57,959 nucleotides of DNA from an uncultured Alistipes sp. (GCA_947573795.1 CANPHE010000016.1:1-57959), one strand, 5' to 3'. Shown: positions 9,470-17,484, counted from the stretch's first letter. Made by a program: numbers and translations. Notes: generated by a model from the sequence alone, not told the origin.

Positions 9470-9477
9470 CAAAGTTA
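9470..9477 (-). promoter_or_regulatory. -7 box for the oligopeptidase-lysC-sulfatase-GDPD run
   Basis: The minus strand reads TAACTTTG (TAnnTTTG), 27 bases before the ATG at 9442. This decides against the ATG at 9472. Confidence 0.55.
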
Positions 9478-9631
9478 GAAATTATCGGCGACAAGACCTA
9501 ATCGCGACGGGAAAATCGCACGAAAGAAAGCGCGGTAACCCTGTGCGATCTTGCGTTTCGGCGGCTTTTCGCTCGTCTATTCGCCGCTGCCGGCCGTATA
9601 TTCGCGGCCTTCGGCCTTCTTCCCGGAAGAC

Positions 9632-9665
9632 AAAAAAGCCGTCCGAAACAGTTCGGACGGCTTTT
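9632..9665 (-). terminator. mdh terminator
   Basis: GCCGTCCGAA and TTCGGACGGC pair with a 3-base loop. On the minus strand the stem ends in a T6 run, 20 bases after the mdh stop. Confidence 0.85.
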
Positions 9666-9685
9666 CGAATCGCTATCGTATCCGC

Positions 9686-10627
9686 TTACAGGGCGTTGAT
9701 CTCGTGCAGGATGTTGTTCGTCTTGCGTACGGCGGCAGCCGACTCGGCGAACTTGGCTTCCTCCTCCTTGGTGAGCTCTACCTTCACGATCTTCTCGATA
9801 CCCTTGCGGCCGATGATCGCCGGAACGCCGATGCAGATATCCTCCTGGCCGTATTCGCCTTCGAGGTAGCACGAGCAGGGGATCATCTTCTTCTGGTCGT
9901 TGAGGATCGCCTCGACCATCATCGCTGCGGCGGCTCCCGGGGCATACCATGCCGAGGTGCCGATGAGCTTGGTCAGCGTAGCGCCGCCGACCATCGTGTT
10001 CTGCACGGCCTCCTGCAACTTCTTCTTCGAAGCGAACTGTGCGACGGGCACGCCGTTCACCGTAGCCTTCGACAGCAGGGGCAGCATCGTCGTGTCGCCG
10101 TGGCCGCCGATGACCATGCCGTCGACGTTGTTGATGTTGGCACCGGTAGCTTTGGCCAGGTAGCACTTGAAGCGCGACGAGTCGAGTGCGCCGCCCATGC
10201 CGATGATGCGGTTCTTGGGAAGTCCCGAAGCCTTCAGCGCCAGGTAGGTCAGCGTATCCATCGGGTTGGCTACCACGATGATGATGGCGCGGGGCGAGTA
10301 CTTGATGACGTTCTCGACGACGCCCGTCATGATCTTGGCGTTGGTGCCGATGAGCTCCTCGCGCGTCATGCCCGGTTTGCGGGGAATGCCCGACGTGATG
10401 ACTACGACGTCGGAATTGGCGGTTTTCTTATAGTCGTTGGTCGCGCCCGTGAGCTTCGTATCGAAGTCCATCAGCGTGGAGGTCTGATACATGTCGAGCA
10501 TCTTGCCTTCCGAGAGACCTTCCTTGATGTCGATGAGCACTACCTCGCTCGCCACTTCGCGGCAAGCCATCACGTTCGCACAGGTCGCACCCACGGCGCC
10601 CGCACCTACTACGGTAACTTTTGACAT
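9686..10627 (-). CDS. mdh: Malate dehydrogenase (LDH-like type)
   Basis: 313 residues, NAD-dependent malate dehydrogenase interconverting malate and oxaloacetate. The Rossmann motif VGAGAVGATCA is at the N-terminus. ITSGIPRKPGMTREEL holds the substrate-loop arginines, VVANPMDTLTYLA is conserved, and IGGHGDTTMLPL carries the catalytic His. Length and motifs fit the LDH-like MDH of Bacteroidetes, not the E. coli type. Monocistronic with its own terminator; no clear TAnnTTTG box was found upstream. Confidence 0.95.
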   Translation of the reverse strand: MSKVTVVGAGAVGATCANVMACREVASEVVLIDIKEGLSEGKMLDMYQTSTLMDFDTKLTGATNDYKKTANSDVVVITSGIPRKPGMTREELIGTNAKIMTGVVENVIKYSPRAIIIVVANPMDTLTYLALKASGLPKNRIIGMGGALDSSRFKCYLAKATGANINNVDGMVIGGHGDTTMLPLLSKATVNGVPVAQFASKKKLQEAVQNTMVGGATLTKLIGTSAWYAPGAAAAMMVEAILNDQKKMIPCSCYLEGEYGQEDICIGVPAIIGRKGIEKIVKVELTKEEEAKFAESAAAVRKTNNILHEINAL

Positions 10628-10771
10628 ATCGATTTCTGTTTTTGAGGTTTTCTTCTGTTTTTCCGCATGCGGACGAACTCTCCCCGACGATGTTTTGCGA
10701 GCATCGCCGTGCGGTGTCGTTCCGCATCCGATATTGCGCGGGAATGGCTTCCGCGCGGGCTTCGCTGAGGC

Positions 10772-11149
10772 TTAGCCGATCAACTCGGCATACTGCTCGG
10801 GCGTGAGCAGTGCGTCGTACTCCGAAGGATCGGTCATGCGCACCTTCACCATCCAGCCTTCGCCGTAAGCGTCCTTGTTGACGATCGACGGATCGGCGTC
10901 GACGGCCTCGTTGAGCTCCAGAATCTCGCCGCCTACGGGCAAGAATGCGTCGCTGACGGTCTTCACGGCCTCGATCGAGCCGAAGACTTCGCCCGCGGCG
11001 AGGGTCTCGCCCACGGTCGGAACGTCGACGAAAACGATGTCGCCCAGCTGGCTCTGCGCGAAATCCGTGATGCCGACGACGGCGATTTCACCCTCGATAC
11101 GGCACCACTCGTGGTCGTTCGAGTATTTCAAATTTGCAGGTACGTTCAT
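10772..11149 (-). CDS. gcvH: Glycine cleavage system H protein
   Basis: 125 residues. H protein shuttles the aminomethyl group on a lipoyl arm between the P, T and L proteins of glycine cleavage. The lipoylation site is the Lys in IEAVKTVSD (near residue 63), and the fold markers HEWCRIEGEIAVVGITDFAQ and GEGWMVKV are present. The frame is open further upstream to 11293, but MNVPANLKYSNDHEW is the family start and a -7 box lies upstream at 11190. gcvT, gcvP and lpd are not adjacent. Confidence 0.95.
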   Translation of the reverse strand: MNVPANLKYSNDHEWCRIEGEIAVVGITDFAQSQLGDIVFVDVPTVGETLAAGEVFGSIEAVKTVSDAFLPVGGEILELNEAVDADPSIVNKDAYGEGWMVKVRMTDPSEYDALLTPEQYAELIG

Positions 11150-11189
11150 GTTATTCGGTATTTTGATGGATTCGTTCGGTTTTACGATG

Positions 11190-11197
11190 CAAATATA
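11190..11197 (-). promoter_or_regulatory. -7 box of the gcvH promoter
   Basis: The minus strand reads TATATTTG (TAnnTTTG), about 40 bases before the gcvH ATG. It rules out the longer upstream open frame. Confidence 0.55.
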
Positions 11198-11324
11198 ACT
11201 GTTATTTCTGTAACAGCAATAGCTTCTCCCTTTTTTTGGCGATCGGAGGCGCAATTTAGGTGAAAGGAGAAGGTGAAATGTCGGTGCGGACACAGAAGAT
11301 GATCGTTCCCTCTAACTGCAGTCT

Positions 11325-11415
11325 GAAAGACTGCGCGAGCCGTAGCCTCCCCCGGGCGGAGGCTCGCTGCGCTCACCCCGCAGGCTACGACTCGCTCCAC
11401 AGCCGCTCAGCAAAG
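11325..11415 (+). repeat. Family B GC-rich intergenic repeat, copy B1
   Basis: Within the 337-bp gcvH/birA gap lies GCGCGAGCCGTAG, followed by a CCTCCCCCGGGCGGAGG hairpin and an outer GTAGCC...GGCTAC pairing. The same sequence with small changes recurs inverted at about 53030-53070. The remainder of the gap holds the gcvH promoter; I see no gene in it. Confidence 0.55.
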
Positions 11416-11486
11416 AGTCGGATTTAGAAAAGTTGTTTTTGCGGGTGCCGAAGATGGCAAAGCGCAACCTTGCGACTTTAGGCTTT

Positions 11487-12209
11487 TCACCTGCCGATTA
11501 TAAACTCCACCTCTTTGAATAGATAAGCGCCTGTCGTGCCGTCGTCGCGACGCAGGAGCAGTTCTCCCGAGGGGCGAACCCCTTCGATCGCGGCGTGGAA
11601 AAGCGTGCCGTCGGGCAGCCGGTAGGGGTGACGTTCGCCGAGGCGGTACATGCGCGCGCGATACGCTTCCTGAATGCGTGCGGCATCGCCCGCTTCGAGC
11701 GCTTCGTAGCGGCTGCGGCAATGAGCCAGGAAGGTGTCGAGCACCTGCTCGCGCTCGAATCTCCGTCCGGTGGCTGCGGCCATCGACACGGGATTGGGCA
11801 GCGCCGGGTCGAACTTCGTTTGGTTGACGTTGATGCCGATGCCGACGATCGTGCGGGAGAGCCGTCCTCCCGTGTAGTTGTGTTCGATGAGGATGCCGAC
11901 CAGTTTGCGGTCGCCCGCATAGATGTCGTTGGTCCACTTGATGCGGGTGTCGATGCCGAATTCGGCGAAGGTGTCGCAGAGGGCCAGCGCTACGGCTTCC
12001 GAAAGCAGAAATTGTTCGGCGACGGGCAGGAATGCCGGTTCGAGTACCAGCGTGAAGGTGAGATTCTCGCCTTCGGCGCTCGACCAGCTGTGACCCCGTT
12101 GTCCGCGCCCGGCGGTCTGGCGCTCGGCCCACACGACGTCGCCGTGGCTGTACTTTGCGTCGCGTGCGTCGTCGTTGGTCGAGGTGGTTTCCTGAATGCG
12201 GTAAATCAT
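11487..12209 (-). CDS. birA: Biotin--[acetyl-CoA-carboxylase] ligase
   Basis: 240 residues. Ligates biotin to the carrier Lys of biotin-dependent carboxylases via biotinyl-AMP. The biotinyl-AMP loop is visible as GRGQRGHSW, and the core KWTNDIYAGDRKLVGILIE and VGIGINVNQ are intact. The protein begins directly with the catalytic domain (MIYRIQETTSTND), so it lacks the N-terminal DNA-binding domain of E. coli BirA and should be an enzyme only. The start at 12209 is 14 bases after the preceding hypothetical gene, in a dapD-hypothetical-birA run. Confidence 0.94.
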   Translation of the reverse strand: MIYRIQETTSTNDDARDAKYSHGDVVWAERQTAGRGQRGHSWSSAEGENLTFTLVLEPAFLPVAEQFLLSEAVALALCDTFAEFGIDTRIKWTNDIYAGDRKLVGILIEHNYTGGRLSRTIVGIGINVNQTKFDPALPNPVSMAAATGRRFEREQVLDTFLAHCRSRYEALEAGDAARIQEAYRARMYRLGERHPYRLPDGTLFHAAIEGVRPSGELLLRRDDGTTGAYLFKEVEFIIGR

Positions 12210-12223
12210 CGGTTGCGATCGTT

Positions 12224-12643
12224 TTATGGTTGAGTTTCGGCGGCGCGGAGCTCCGCTTTGCGCTTTTCGACCGCTTCGGCGAGGTGCTCGATCTCGGCCG
12301 GAGAGTCGACCTCTTTGCTCATGAGATAATGGGTCGTGCTGCGGGTGGTTCCCGTACCGTTCGTGCTGTTGCCGTCGACCTTCACATAGGCTTGTTCGAA
12401 CTCCCAGCCCAGGCCCGCGAGGATATTGAGCGCTTCGACCCGCGAACTGAAAATCACGGCGTCGCCCTCCGCGTCTTGAATTCGGAGGTGCTTTTTCGAC
12501 GTGCGGGTTTGTCCGTAGTCGAGGTAGATGCGGGTCTTCTTCGTGCTTCGGATCTCCTCGATGATTTCGCAGAAAATCCGTTGCCGGGCCGTTGCCTCCG
12601 CGACAGCGGTCAGACACAGCAGCAAAACGAGCAGTCGTTTCAT
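12224..12643 (-). CDS. Hypothetical exported protein
   Basis: 139 residues, not recognised. It starts with a signal peptide, MKRLLVLLLCLTAVAEATA, and the mature part begins RQRIFCEIIEE, so it is probably periplasmic. It contains a central beta-rich region (IYLDYGQTRTSKKHLRI; AVIFSSRVEALNILAGLGWEFEQAYVKV) and a charged C-terminal helix. The frame is open 11 codons further upstream, but ATG 12643 gives the signal peptide. It lies between dapD (29 bases upstream) and birA (14 bases downstream), which suggests cotranscription but does not reveal its role. Confidence 0.75.
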   Translation of the reverse strand: MKRLLVLLLCLTAVAEATARQRIFCEIIEEIRSTKKTRIYLDYGQTRTSKKHLRIQDAEGDAVIFSSRVEALNILAGLGWEFEQAYVKVDGNSTNGTGTTRSTTHYLMSKEVDSPAEIEHLAEAVEKRKAELRAAETQP

Positions 12644-12672
12644 GGCGAATTTTTTCGCGCGCAAGCGTCGGA

Positions 12673-13497
12673 TCAAACGCTGACCCCGAAGTCGCGCAGG
12701 GCGTCGTTGAGCGATGTTTTCTTGTCGGTCGACTCTTTACGCTGGCCGATAATCAGGGCGCACGTAACGCTGTATTCGCCTGCGGGGAACTGCTTGCGGT
12801 AGCTGCCCGGCACGACCACCGAACGGGGCGGCACGTAGCCTTTATAGGTTACGGGTTCGGGCCCCGTGACGTCGATGATGTGGGTCGACCCGGTGATGAC
12901 GGTGTTGGAACCCAGGACCGCTTCGCGGCAGACGTGGGCGCCTTCGACCACGATCGAGCGCGAACCGATGAAACAGTTGTCCTCGATGATGACCGGTGCG
13001 GCCTGCACGGGTTCGAGCACGCCGCCGATGCCCACGCCGCCCGAGAGGTGGACGTGTTTGCCGATCTGGGCGCAGGAGCCCACCGTAGCCCATGTGTCGA
13101 CCATCGTTCCCGTGTCGACATAGGCGCCGATATTGACGTACGACGGCATCAGAATGGCCCCCGGGGCGATATAGGCGCCGTAGCGTGCCACGGCGTGCGG
13201 TACGACGCGTACGCCCAGCTCCTCGAAGCCGTGCTTGAGCTCCATCTTGTCGTACCATTCGAGTTCCCCGGCCTGCATCTTGCGCATGGGCTGGATCGGG
13301 AAATAGAGGATCACGGCCTTCTTGACCCACTCGTTGACCTGCCAAAGGCTCTTTTCGGCGTCGGTCGGCTCGGCCGTGCGCAGTGCTCCGCGGTCGACGA
13401 GTTCCACCGTGCGGCGCACGGCCTCCCGAACCTCGGGGTTCTGCAACATCGAGCGGTCTTCCCACGCCTGTTCTATAATCTGTCTGAGATTTTCCAT
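12673..13497 (-). CDS. dapD: 2,3,4,5-tetrahydropyridine-2,6-dicarboxylate N-succinyltransferase
   Basis: 274 residues. Transfers succinyl from succinyl-CoA to tetrahydrodipicolinate in the lysine/diaminopimelate pathway. The N-terminal helical domain is followed by the left-handed parallel beta-helix hexapeptides (ILMPSYVNIGAYVDTGTMVDTWATVGSCAQIGKHVH written as repeats of I/V-G-x-x-x), then GGVGIGGVLEP and IIEDNCFIGSRSIVVEG. Length equals E. coli DapD. First gene of the run with the hypothetical and birA. With lysC elsewhere in the window it implies the succinylase DAP branch. Confidence 0.96.
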   Translation of the reverse strand: MENLRQIIEQAWEDRSMLQNPEVREAVRRTVELVDRGALRTAEPTDAEKSLWQVNEWVKKAVILYFPIQPMRKMQAGELEWYDKMELKHGFEELGVRVVPHAVARYGAYIAPGAILMPSYVNIGAYVDTGTMVDTWATVGSCAQIGKHVHLSGGVGIGGVLEPVQAAPVIIEDNCFIGSRSIVVEGAHVCREAVLGSNTVITGSTHIIDVTGPEPVTYKGYVPPRSVVVPGSYRKQFPAGEYSVTCALIIGQRKESTDKKTSLNDALRDFGVSV

Positions 13498-13586
13498 AGT
13501 ATCGTATCGGCTAATTAACGTGTTTCATCGGGATTGCGGTTTCCGATCTTCGGTCATTCGTCGCTCTCTGGACGCGTATGCCGATT

Positions 13587-13680
13587 GCTCCCACCCCAAA
13601 CCCCTCCCTTGGGAGGGGCTTTCCTGCTTGTCGGAGGTCGACGGCTTACGTCTTGTTGCCGGGCCCCCTCCCCGTTCGTC
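13587..13680 (-). repeat. Family A element, partial copy A9 (inverted)
   Basis: On the minus strand this reads AAAGCCCCTCCC-aa-GGGAGGGG-TTTGGGGTGGG, matching the first hairpin and downstream G-rich tract of family A. The second hairpin and the end repeats are not recognisable. It occupies the 188-bp dapD/SRPBCC gap. Confidence 0.45.
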
Positions 13681-13685
13681 GCGAA

Positions 13686-14090
13686 TCAGGCATTCATCGC
13701 CTTGGCGATTCCCTCGGCGATCTGGTCGACGGCGTCCTGGAGCTTACCGCCGATCATCATGCGCATCATTATGTTGAGTTCGACGTGCAAGACGAGGCGC
13801 AGCCGCGTGTCCGTCGGCGAGACTTCGTGCAGCTGGATCCAGAATGCGAAATCCATCGGCACGCCGCCTTCGTCGCCCACGATCTTCACGTGTTTGCACG
13901 CAACGCGTTCGTCCATGCGCAGCTTCACGGTGAATCCCTTGGCCTTGAACGAACAGCGGTCCTCGGTCGCCTGCCACTCCTCCACGCGGTCGGCCAGTGC
14001 GGGCGTGAGGTTGTCGAAACGGCTGATCGCGGCATAGATATGGGCCGCAGGACGCAGCACTTGGTGTTGTTTGGAGATATATTCCTGCAT
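13686..14090 (-). CDS. SRPBCC (START-like) family protein
   Basis: 134 residues. The pattern of an N-terminal strand (EYISKQHQVLRPAAHIYAAISRFDN) with alternating beta strands (CSFKAKGFTVKLRMDERV; MDFAFWIQLHEV; TRLRLVLHVELN) and a long C-terminal helix (KLQDAVDQIAEGIAKAM) fits the SRPBCC/polyketide-cyclase hydrophobic-ligand fold. These small proteins are widespread in Bacteroidetes and lack assigned ligands. A TATCTTTG -7 box lies 24 bases upstream of the ATG. No signal peptide, so cytoplasmic. Confidence 0.75.
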   Translation of the reverse strand: MQEYISKQHQVLRPAAHIYAAISRFDNLTPALADRVEEWQATEDRCSFKAKGFTVKLRMDERVACKHVKIVGDEGGVPMDFAFWIQLHEVSPTDTRLRLVLHVELNIMMRMMIGGKLQDAVDQIAEGIAKAMNA

Positions 14091-14113
14091 GGTTTTCCTT
14101 TTGTTTATCGGCG

Positions 14114-14121
14114 CAAAGATA
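14114..14121 (-). promoter_or_regulatory. -7 box of the SRPBCC gene promoter
   Basis: The minus strand reads TATCTTTG (TAnnTTTG) just upstream of the ATG at 14090. Confidence 0.5.
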
Positions 14122-14186
14122 GCACTTTTCTTCGGAACGGGACCGTGGCGGGGCGAAAGACCGTGCGAGGTCCGCTCCTTTCGGCG

Positions 14187-14603
14187 TCAGTCGATCGTGA
14201 AGGTGCGTTCGGTTTCGCCGTCGGCTGCGATACGGACCGTCATGGCGTCGTCGGGAAGCAGCTCCTCGATCTTCTCGGGCCACTCCACCAGGCACAGGTC
14301 TCCCGAGTAGAAATACTCCTCGTAGCCGAAGTCGTAGGCTTCGCGAACGTCGTCGATGCGGTAGAAGTCGAAGTGGCAGATGCGGCGATTGCCCGAGCCC
14401 TTGTATTGGTTGACGATGGCGAACGTCGGGCTGGTCACCGTGTCTTCGGCGCCCAACTGGGCGACGATCTCGCGGATGAGCGTGGTTTTTCCGGCGCCCA
14501 TCTCGCCGCGGAAGACGACGACCGTGCGTCGTCCGAGGGCCTCGATGACGGCCCGGGCTACCTGCGGAAGCTCCTCCTGCGAAGTGATATGGATGGTTTT
14601 CAT
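14187..14603 (-). CDS. tsaE: tRNA threonylcarbamoyladenosine biosynthesis ATPase TsaE
   Basis: 138 residues, YjeE/TsaE. ATPase partner of TsaB and TsaD in making t6A37 on ANN-decoding tRNAs. P-loop GEMGAGKTTL, the switch segment TSPTFAIVNQY, and HFDFYRID are diagnostic, as is the C-terminal LCLVEWPEKIEELLP. It lies 56 bases downstream of porX on the same strand, separated by a GGCCG/CGGCC hairpin, so partial cotranscription is possible. Confidence 0.94.
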   Translation of the reverse strand: MKTIHITSQEELPQVARAVIEALGRRTVVVFRGEMGAGKTTLIREIVAQLGAEDTVTSPTFAIVNQYKGSGNRRICHFDFYRIDDVREAYDFGYEEYFYSGDLCLVEWPEKIEELLPDDAMTVRIAADGETERTFTID

Positions 14604-14659
14604 GGTTTCTGTTTATTCGGACCGGCGGCCGCGATGCATCGGCCGCAGCGGTCCCGGGT

Positions 14660-16210
14660 TCAGGCTTTGGGTTTGAGCACGATATAGGGCACGATCATCT
14701 CCTCCATCGAGATGCCTCCGTGCTGGAACGTATTGCGGTAATAGCGGATATGACGGTTCGCGTCGTTGTTGTAGACCAGAAAGTCGGAGTTGTAGGCGAA
14801 GATATAGCTCGACGTGATGTTGCTCGACGGCAGCTGGATATCCTCGGGACGCTGGACCTCGTATACCTCGCGGGAGTTGTAGGCCAGGTTGCGCCCGGTC
14901 TTGTAGCGCAGGTTGGCCGACGTTTCGCGGTCGCCCGTGACCTTCACGGGATTGTCCACGCGGATCGTGCCGTGGTCCGAGGTGATGACTACGGTGTGGC
15001 CCCGCTCGGCCAACAATTTGAGGATCGTATAAAGGTCCGAATGCTCGAACCACGAGCGCGTCAGCGAGCGGAACGCAGCTTCGTCCTCCGTGAGTTCGCG
15101 GATGATATCGGTCTCGGTGCGGGCGTGGGAGAGAATGTCGAGGAAGTTGTAGACGATCACCGAGAAGTCGGCGTCGTAGACCTTCTGGATGTTGTCCACC
15201 AGCTTGCGGCCCTGCTCCGGGCGGATGAGCTTGTCGAAGGTCGTCCGCCACGATTTGCCGTTCTGGGCCAGCAGCCGGCGCAGGAACTCCTCCTCGTACT
15301 GGTTCTTGCCTCCCTCCTCGTTGTCGTTGAGCCATTTGTTCGGCATCAGCTTGTCGATGGCCAGCGGCATCAGCCCGGCGAAGATGGCGTTGCGGGCGTA
15401 TTGGGTGGCCGTCGGGAGAATGGCGCAGTAGAAGTCGTCGACGGCCACGTCGTAGTAACCCCGGAGCAGCGACGAGATGGCCCGCCACTGGTCGTAGCGG
15501 AAGTTGTCGATCAGCAGCAGGGTGGTCTTCGCGTTCTGGTCGGCCACGGGGAAGATCTTCGAGCGCATGAGCGTGTGCGACATCACGGGCGTGTCGTCCG
15601 CACGGCGGTTGATCCAGTTGTAATAGTTGCGTCGCACGAATTTGCAGAACTCCTGGTTGGCTTCGCCCTTCTGGTAGGTCAGCACCTCCTTGATGCTCTG
15701 GTCGGTCGAGGATTCGAGTTCGATTTCCCAGGCCGTCAGCCGCCGGTAGAGCGAACACCAGTCCTGGAACGTGTCGGCCATCTGCAACGAGGCGGCCAGG
15801 CGTCCGAATTCCGAACGGTAGTCGGCCGTGGTCTGCTCGGTGACGAGCTGCTGCGAGTGCACGTTCTTCTTGATCGAAAGCAGCACTTGGTTGGGGTTCA
15901 CGGGTTTGATGAGGTAGTCGGCGATCTTCGAACCGACGGCTTTGTCCATGATGTTCTCCTCCTCGCTTTTCGTCACCATGATGACGGGAGTCGTCGGACG
16001 CACTTCCTTGATCTTGGGAAGGGTCTCCAGTCCCGTCATGCCGGGCATCATCTCGTCGAGGATAATCAGGTCGTAGGCCTCCTCCGAGGCCATGTCGATG
16101 GCGTCGTAGCCGTTGTTGCACGTCGCCACTTCGTAGCCTTTTCCCCGAAGAAAAAGCACGTGGGGCTTGAGCAGCTCCACTTCGTCGTCTACCCAAAGTA
16201 TCTTAACCAT
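14660..16210 (-). CDS. porX: PorX-type response regulator with PglZ domain
   Basis: 516 residues. The N-terminal receiver domain (1-~125) has the acidic pocket WVDDE, the phospho-acceptor Asp in LILDEMMPG (about residue 52) and the Lys in YLIKPVNPNQ. A helical linker leads to a C-terminal PglZ/alkaline-phosphatase-like domain with LLIDNFRYDQW and VITSDHGTIRV as probable metal-binding segments. This architecture and length match PorX, the regulator of the type IX secretion system in Bacteroidetes, whose PglZ domain has reported phosphodiesterase activity. No histidine kinase (PorY) is adjacent. It has a full consensus promoter at 16318-16349. Confidence 0.92.
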   Translation of the reverse strand: MVKILWVDDEVELLKPHVLFLRGKGYEVATCNNGYDAIDMASEEAYDLIILDEMMPGMTGLETLPKIKEVRPTTPVIMVTKSEEENIMDKAVGSKIADYLIKPVNPNQVLLSIKKNVHSQQLVTEQTTADYRSEFGRLAASLQMADTFQDWCSLYRRLTAWEIELESSTDQSIKEVLTYQKGEANQEFCKFVRRNYYNWINRRADDTPVMSHTLMRSKIFPVADQNAKTTLLLIDNFRYDQWRAISSLLRGYYDVAVDDFYCAILPTATQYARNAIFAGLMPLAIDKLMPNKWLNDNEEGGKNQYEEEFLRRLLAQNGKSWRTTFDKLIRPEQGRKLVDNIQKVYDADFSVIVYNFLDILSHARTETDIIRELTEDEAAFRSLTRSWFEHSDLYTILKLLAERGHTVVITSDHGTIRVDNPVKVTGDRETSANLRYKTGRNLAYNSREVYEVQRPEDIQLPSSNITSSYIFAYNSDFLVYNNDANRHIRYYRNTFQHGGISMEEMIVPYIVLKPKA

Positions 16211-16317
16211 GAAGTCGTAGTTTTTAAATCATTGCAAAATCTGCGGCCGTACTTCGTTTTGCCGCGGTATCGCCCGGCCGGCGACGGCCGATCGGTCTTC
16301 GCGGTACGGGGCCGCAA

Positions 16318-16349
16318 CAAAATTACTCCTTTTTCCGCTCAAACGCAAA
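16318..16349 (-). promoter_or_regulatory. Complete Bacteroidetes promoter for porX
   Basis: On the minus strand: TTTG at 16349-16346, 20 bases, then TAATTTTG at 16325-16318. Both elements match consensus. The predicted leader is about 100 bases. The remainder of the 432-bp gap contains the divergent HU promoter; I see no gene. Confidence 0.75.
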
Positions 16350-16550
16350 AACCGGGCGTTTTATTTCCTCGGACGATAAAATATTGATTTACAAATGGGT
16401 GCGGAGACATGCGACGGGCATGTCCCGGCAGACGATAAGACCTTGGTGCAGAATATTTTAATTTTGCGACGGTTTTTGCCCGATATTTGTTATTGCCTTG
16501 TATGACTGCAAGGTAGCGAGGCATTGAAAAATTATGAAAAAAAATTGCGG

Positions 16551-16585
16551 TTTGTTGGCGAAAATATAAATAAACCGTATATTTG
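16551..16585 (+). promoter_or_regulatory. Promoter for HU and downstream small gene
   Basis: TTTG at 16551-16554 and TATATTTG at 16578-16585, spaced 23 bases. The leader to the HU ATG is ~50 bases and AT-rich. Confidence 0.65.
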
Positions 16586-16643
16586 CAGTCCCGACTGCGC
16601 GGAAATTTGAAGAATTACATATTACTTAATTATTTATAAAGAT

Positions 16644-16916
16644 ATGACAAAGGCAGATATCGTTAGCGAAATCGCTAAGAGTACAGGTGTGGAGAAAGTG
16701 CAGGTGCAGGCAATCGTCGAGGCCTTCATGGAGAGTATCAAGACGTCGTTGACGAATAACAATAACGTATATCTCCGCGGATTCGGCAGCTTCATCGTCA
16801 AGAAACGCGCCACGAAGGTCGCCCGTAATATCTCCAAGAATACGACCATCACCATTCCTGAACACAACATCCCCGCTTTCAAGCCCGCGAAGAGCTTCGC
16901 AGCGAAGGTGAAGTAG
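16644..16916 (+). CDS. HU-family DNA-binding protein
   Basis: 90 residues, a nucleoid-associated protein that binds and bends DNA as a dimer. The N-terminal helices (MTKADIVSEIAKSTGV) and the core VYLRGFGSFIVKKRATKVARN are the HU signature (GFGSF). The arm (KNTTITIPEHNIPAFKPAKSF) carries an intercalating Pro. Length matches bacterial HU. It has a strong promoter and is followed after 40 bases by a 29-residue basic protein, a conserved Bacteroidetes arrangement from memory. Confidence 0.95.
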   Translation: MTKADIVSEIAKSTGVEKVQVQAIVEAFMESIKTSLTNNNNVYLRGFGSFIVKKRATKVARNISKNTTITIPEHNIPAFKPAKSFAAKVK

Positions 16917-16956
16917 TTAAACGATAAATAAAGAACCTCTAAAAATCTTAAAGACT

Positions 16957-17046
16957 ATGCCAAACGGAAAGAAGCATAAGCGTCACAAGATGGCTACCCA
17001 CAAGCGCAAAAAGCGTCTTCGTAAGAATCGCCACAAGAAAAAGTAA
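16957..17046 (+). CDS. 29-residue basic protein, AURKAIP1/COX24-like (mS38-type)
   Basis: A tiny ORF: MPNGKKHKRHKMATHKRKKR followed by LRKNRHKKK. About two-thirds of the residues are Lys, Arg or His. The motif KRHKxATHKRKKRLRKNRHKKK resembles the C-terminal domain of AURKAIP1/COX24 (mitoribosomal mS38), and Bacteroidetes genomes often annotate such a protein here. By analogy it may be a small-subunit ribosomal protein; that is inference. The codon-level match to a known family and its placement 40 bases after HU, before a strong terminator, support it as real. No other frame in this segment is plausible. Confidence 0.85.
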   Translation: MPNGKKHKRHKMATHKRKKRLRKNRHKKK

Positions 17047-17067
17047 GTCGCGCTTCACTGCAAACAG

Positions 17068-17117
17068 GTAAGGTAAAGCTAAAGGAGTTCAGAGCTCTTT
17101 TAGCTTTACCTGTTTAA
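17068..17117 (+). terminator. Terminator after HU and small protein
   Basis: AGGTAAAGCTAAA and TTTAGCTTTACCT form a 13-bp perfect stem around GGAGTTCAGAGCTC, followed by GTTTAAA. Placed 25 bases after the small gene's stop. Confidence 0.8.
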
Positions 17118-17123
17118 AGTTCG

Positions 17124-17317
17124 CTACTATATGCGGTTTTGCTCCGAACCGGCTTCAAGTCCCTATCGCTTTGCGGGTTGTGCACGAAAATAGCCTCCGA
17201 GGAGGTGCTTTGAGAACGGGTCCGATTGAGAAATGCGGCCGAGGTCCGCGAGCCGTCGACAGCCCTGCGCGAAATAAATGGACGGGAGATCGGATCGGTG
17301 TGAAATCATATAGGGCA
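17124..17317 (+). repeat. Family A element, copy A2
   Basis: In the 438-bp gap before rng. The left end has CTATATG (17127-17133) and the right end CATATAG (17308-17314) as inverted repeats. Inside are CGGCTTCAAG, CCCTATCGCTTTGCGGGTTG (17161-17180), a CCTCCgaGGAGG hairpin and GCGGCCgagGTCCGC. Flanking direct repeats are not clear here. The rest of the gap (17318-17455) holds no feature I can name. Confidence 0.6.
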
Positions 17318-17455
17318 GCCTAACGTTTCGGTCGGGGCGGACCGTGCACCGCCTGTTTTTCGCACTTCGGACACTCCTCCGGAGGCTTCGAATCTTTTGG
17401 AGTTTCGGCCGCCACTTCAGTACAAAATGCGGCTCCTTAACCAATTTCAGCATAC

Positions 17456-17473
17456 CGCGCCCTGCGGGGCGCG
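17456..17473 (+). promoter_or_regulatory. Hairpin in the rng leader
   Basis: CGCGCCC-TGCG-GGGCGCG, a 7-bp all-GC stem with a 4-base loop, ends 11 bases before the rng ATG. It sits close enough to affect ribosome access or to be an RNase E/G cleavage target. Confidence 0.4.
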
Positions 17474-17484
17474 ACACCCGATAC

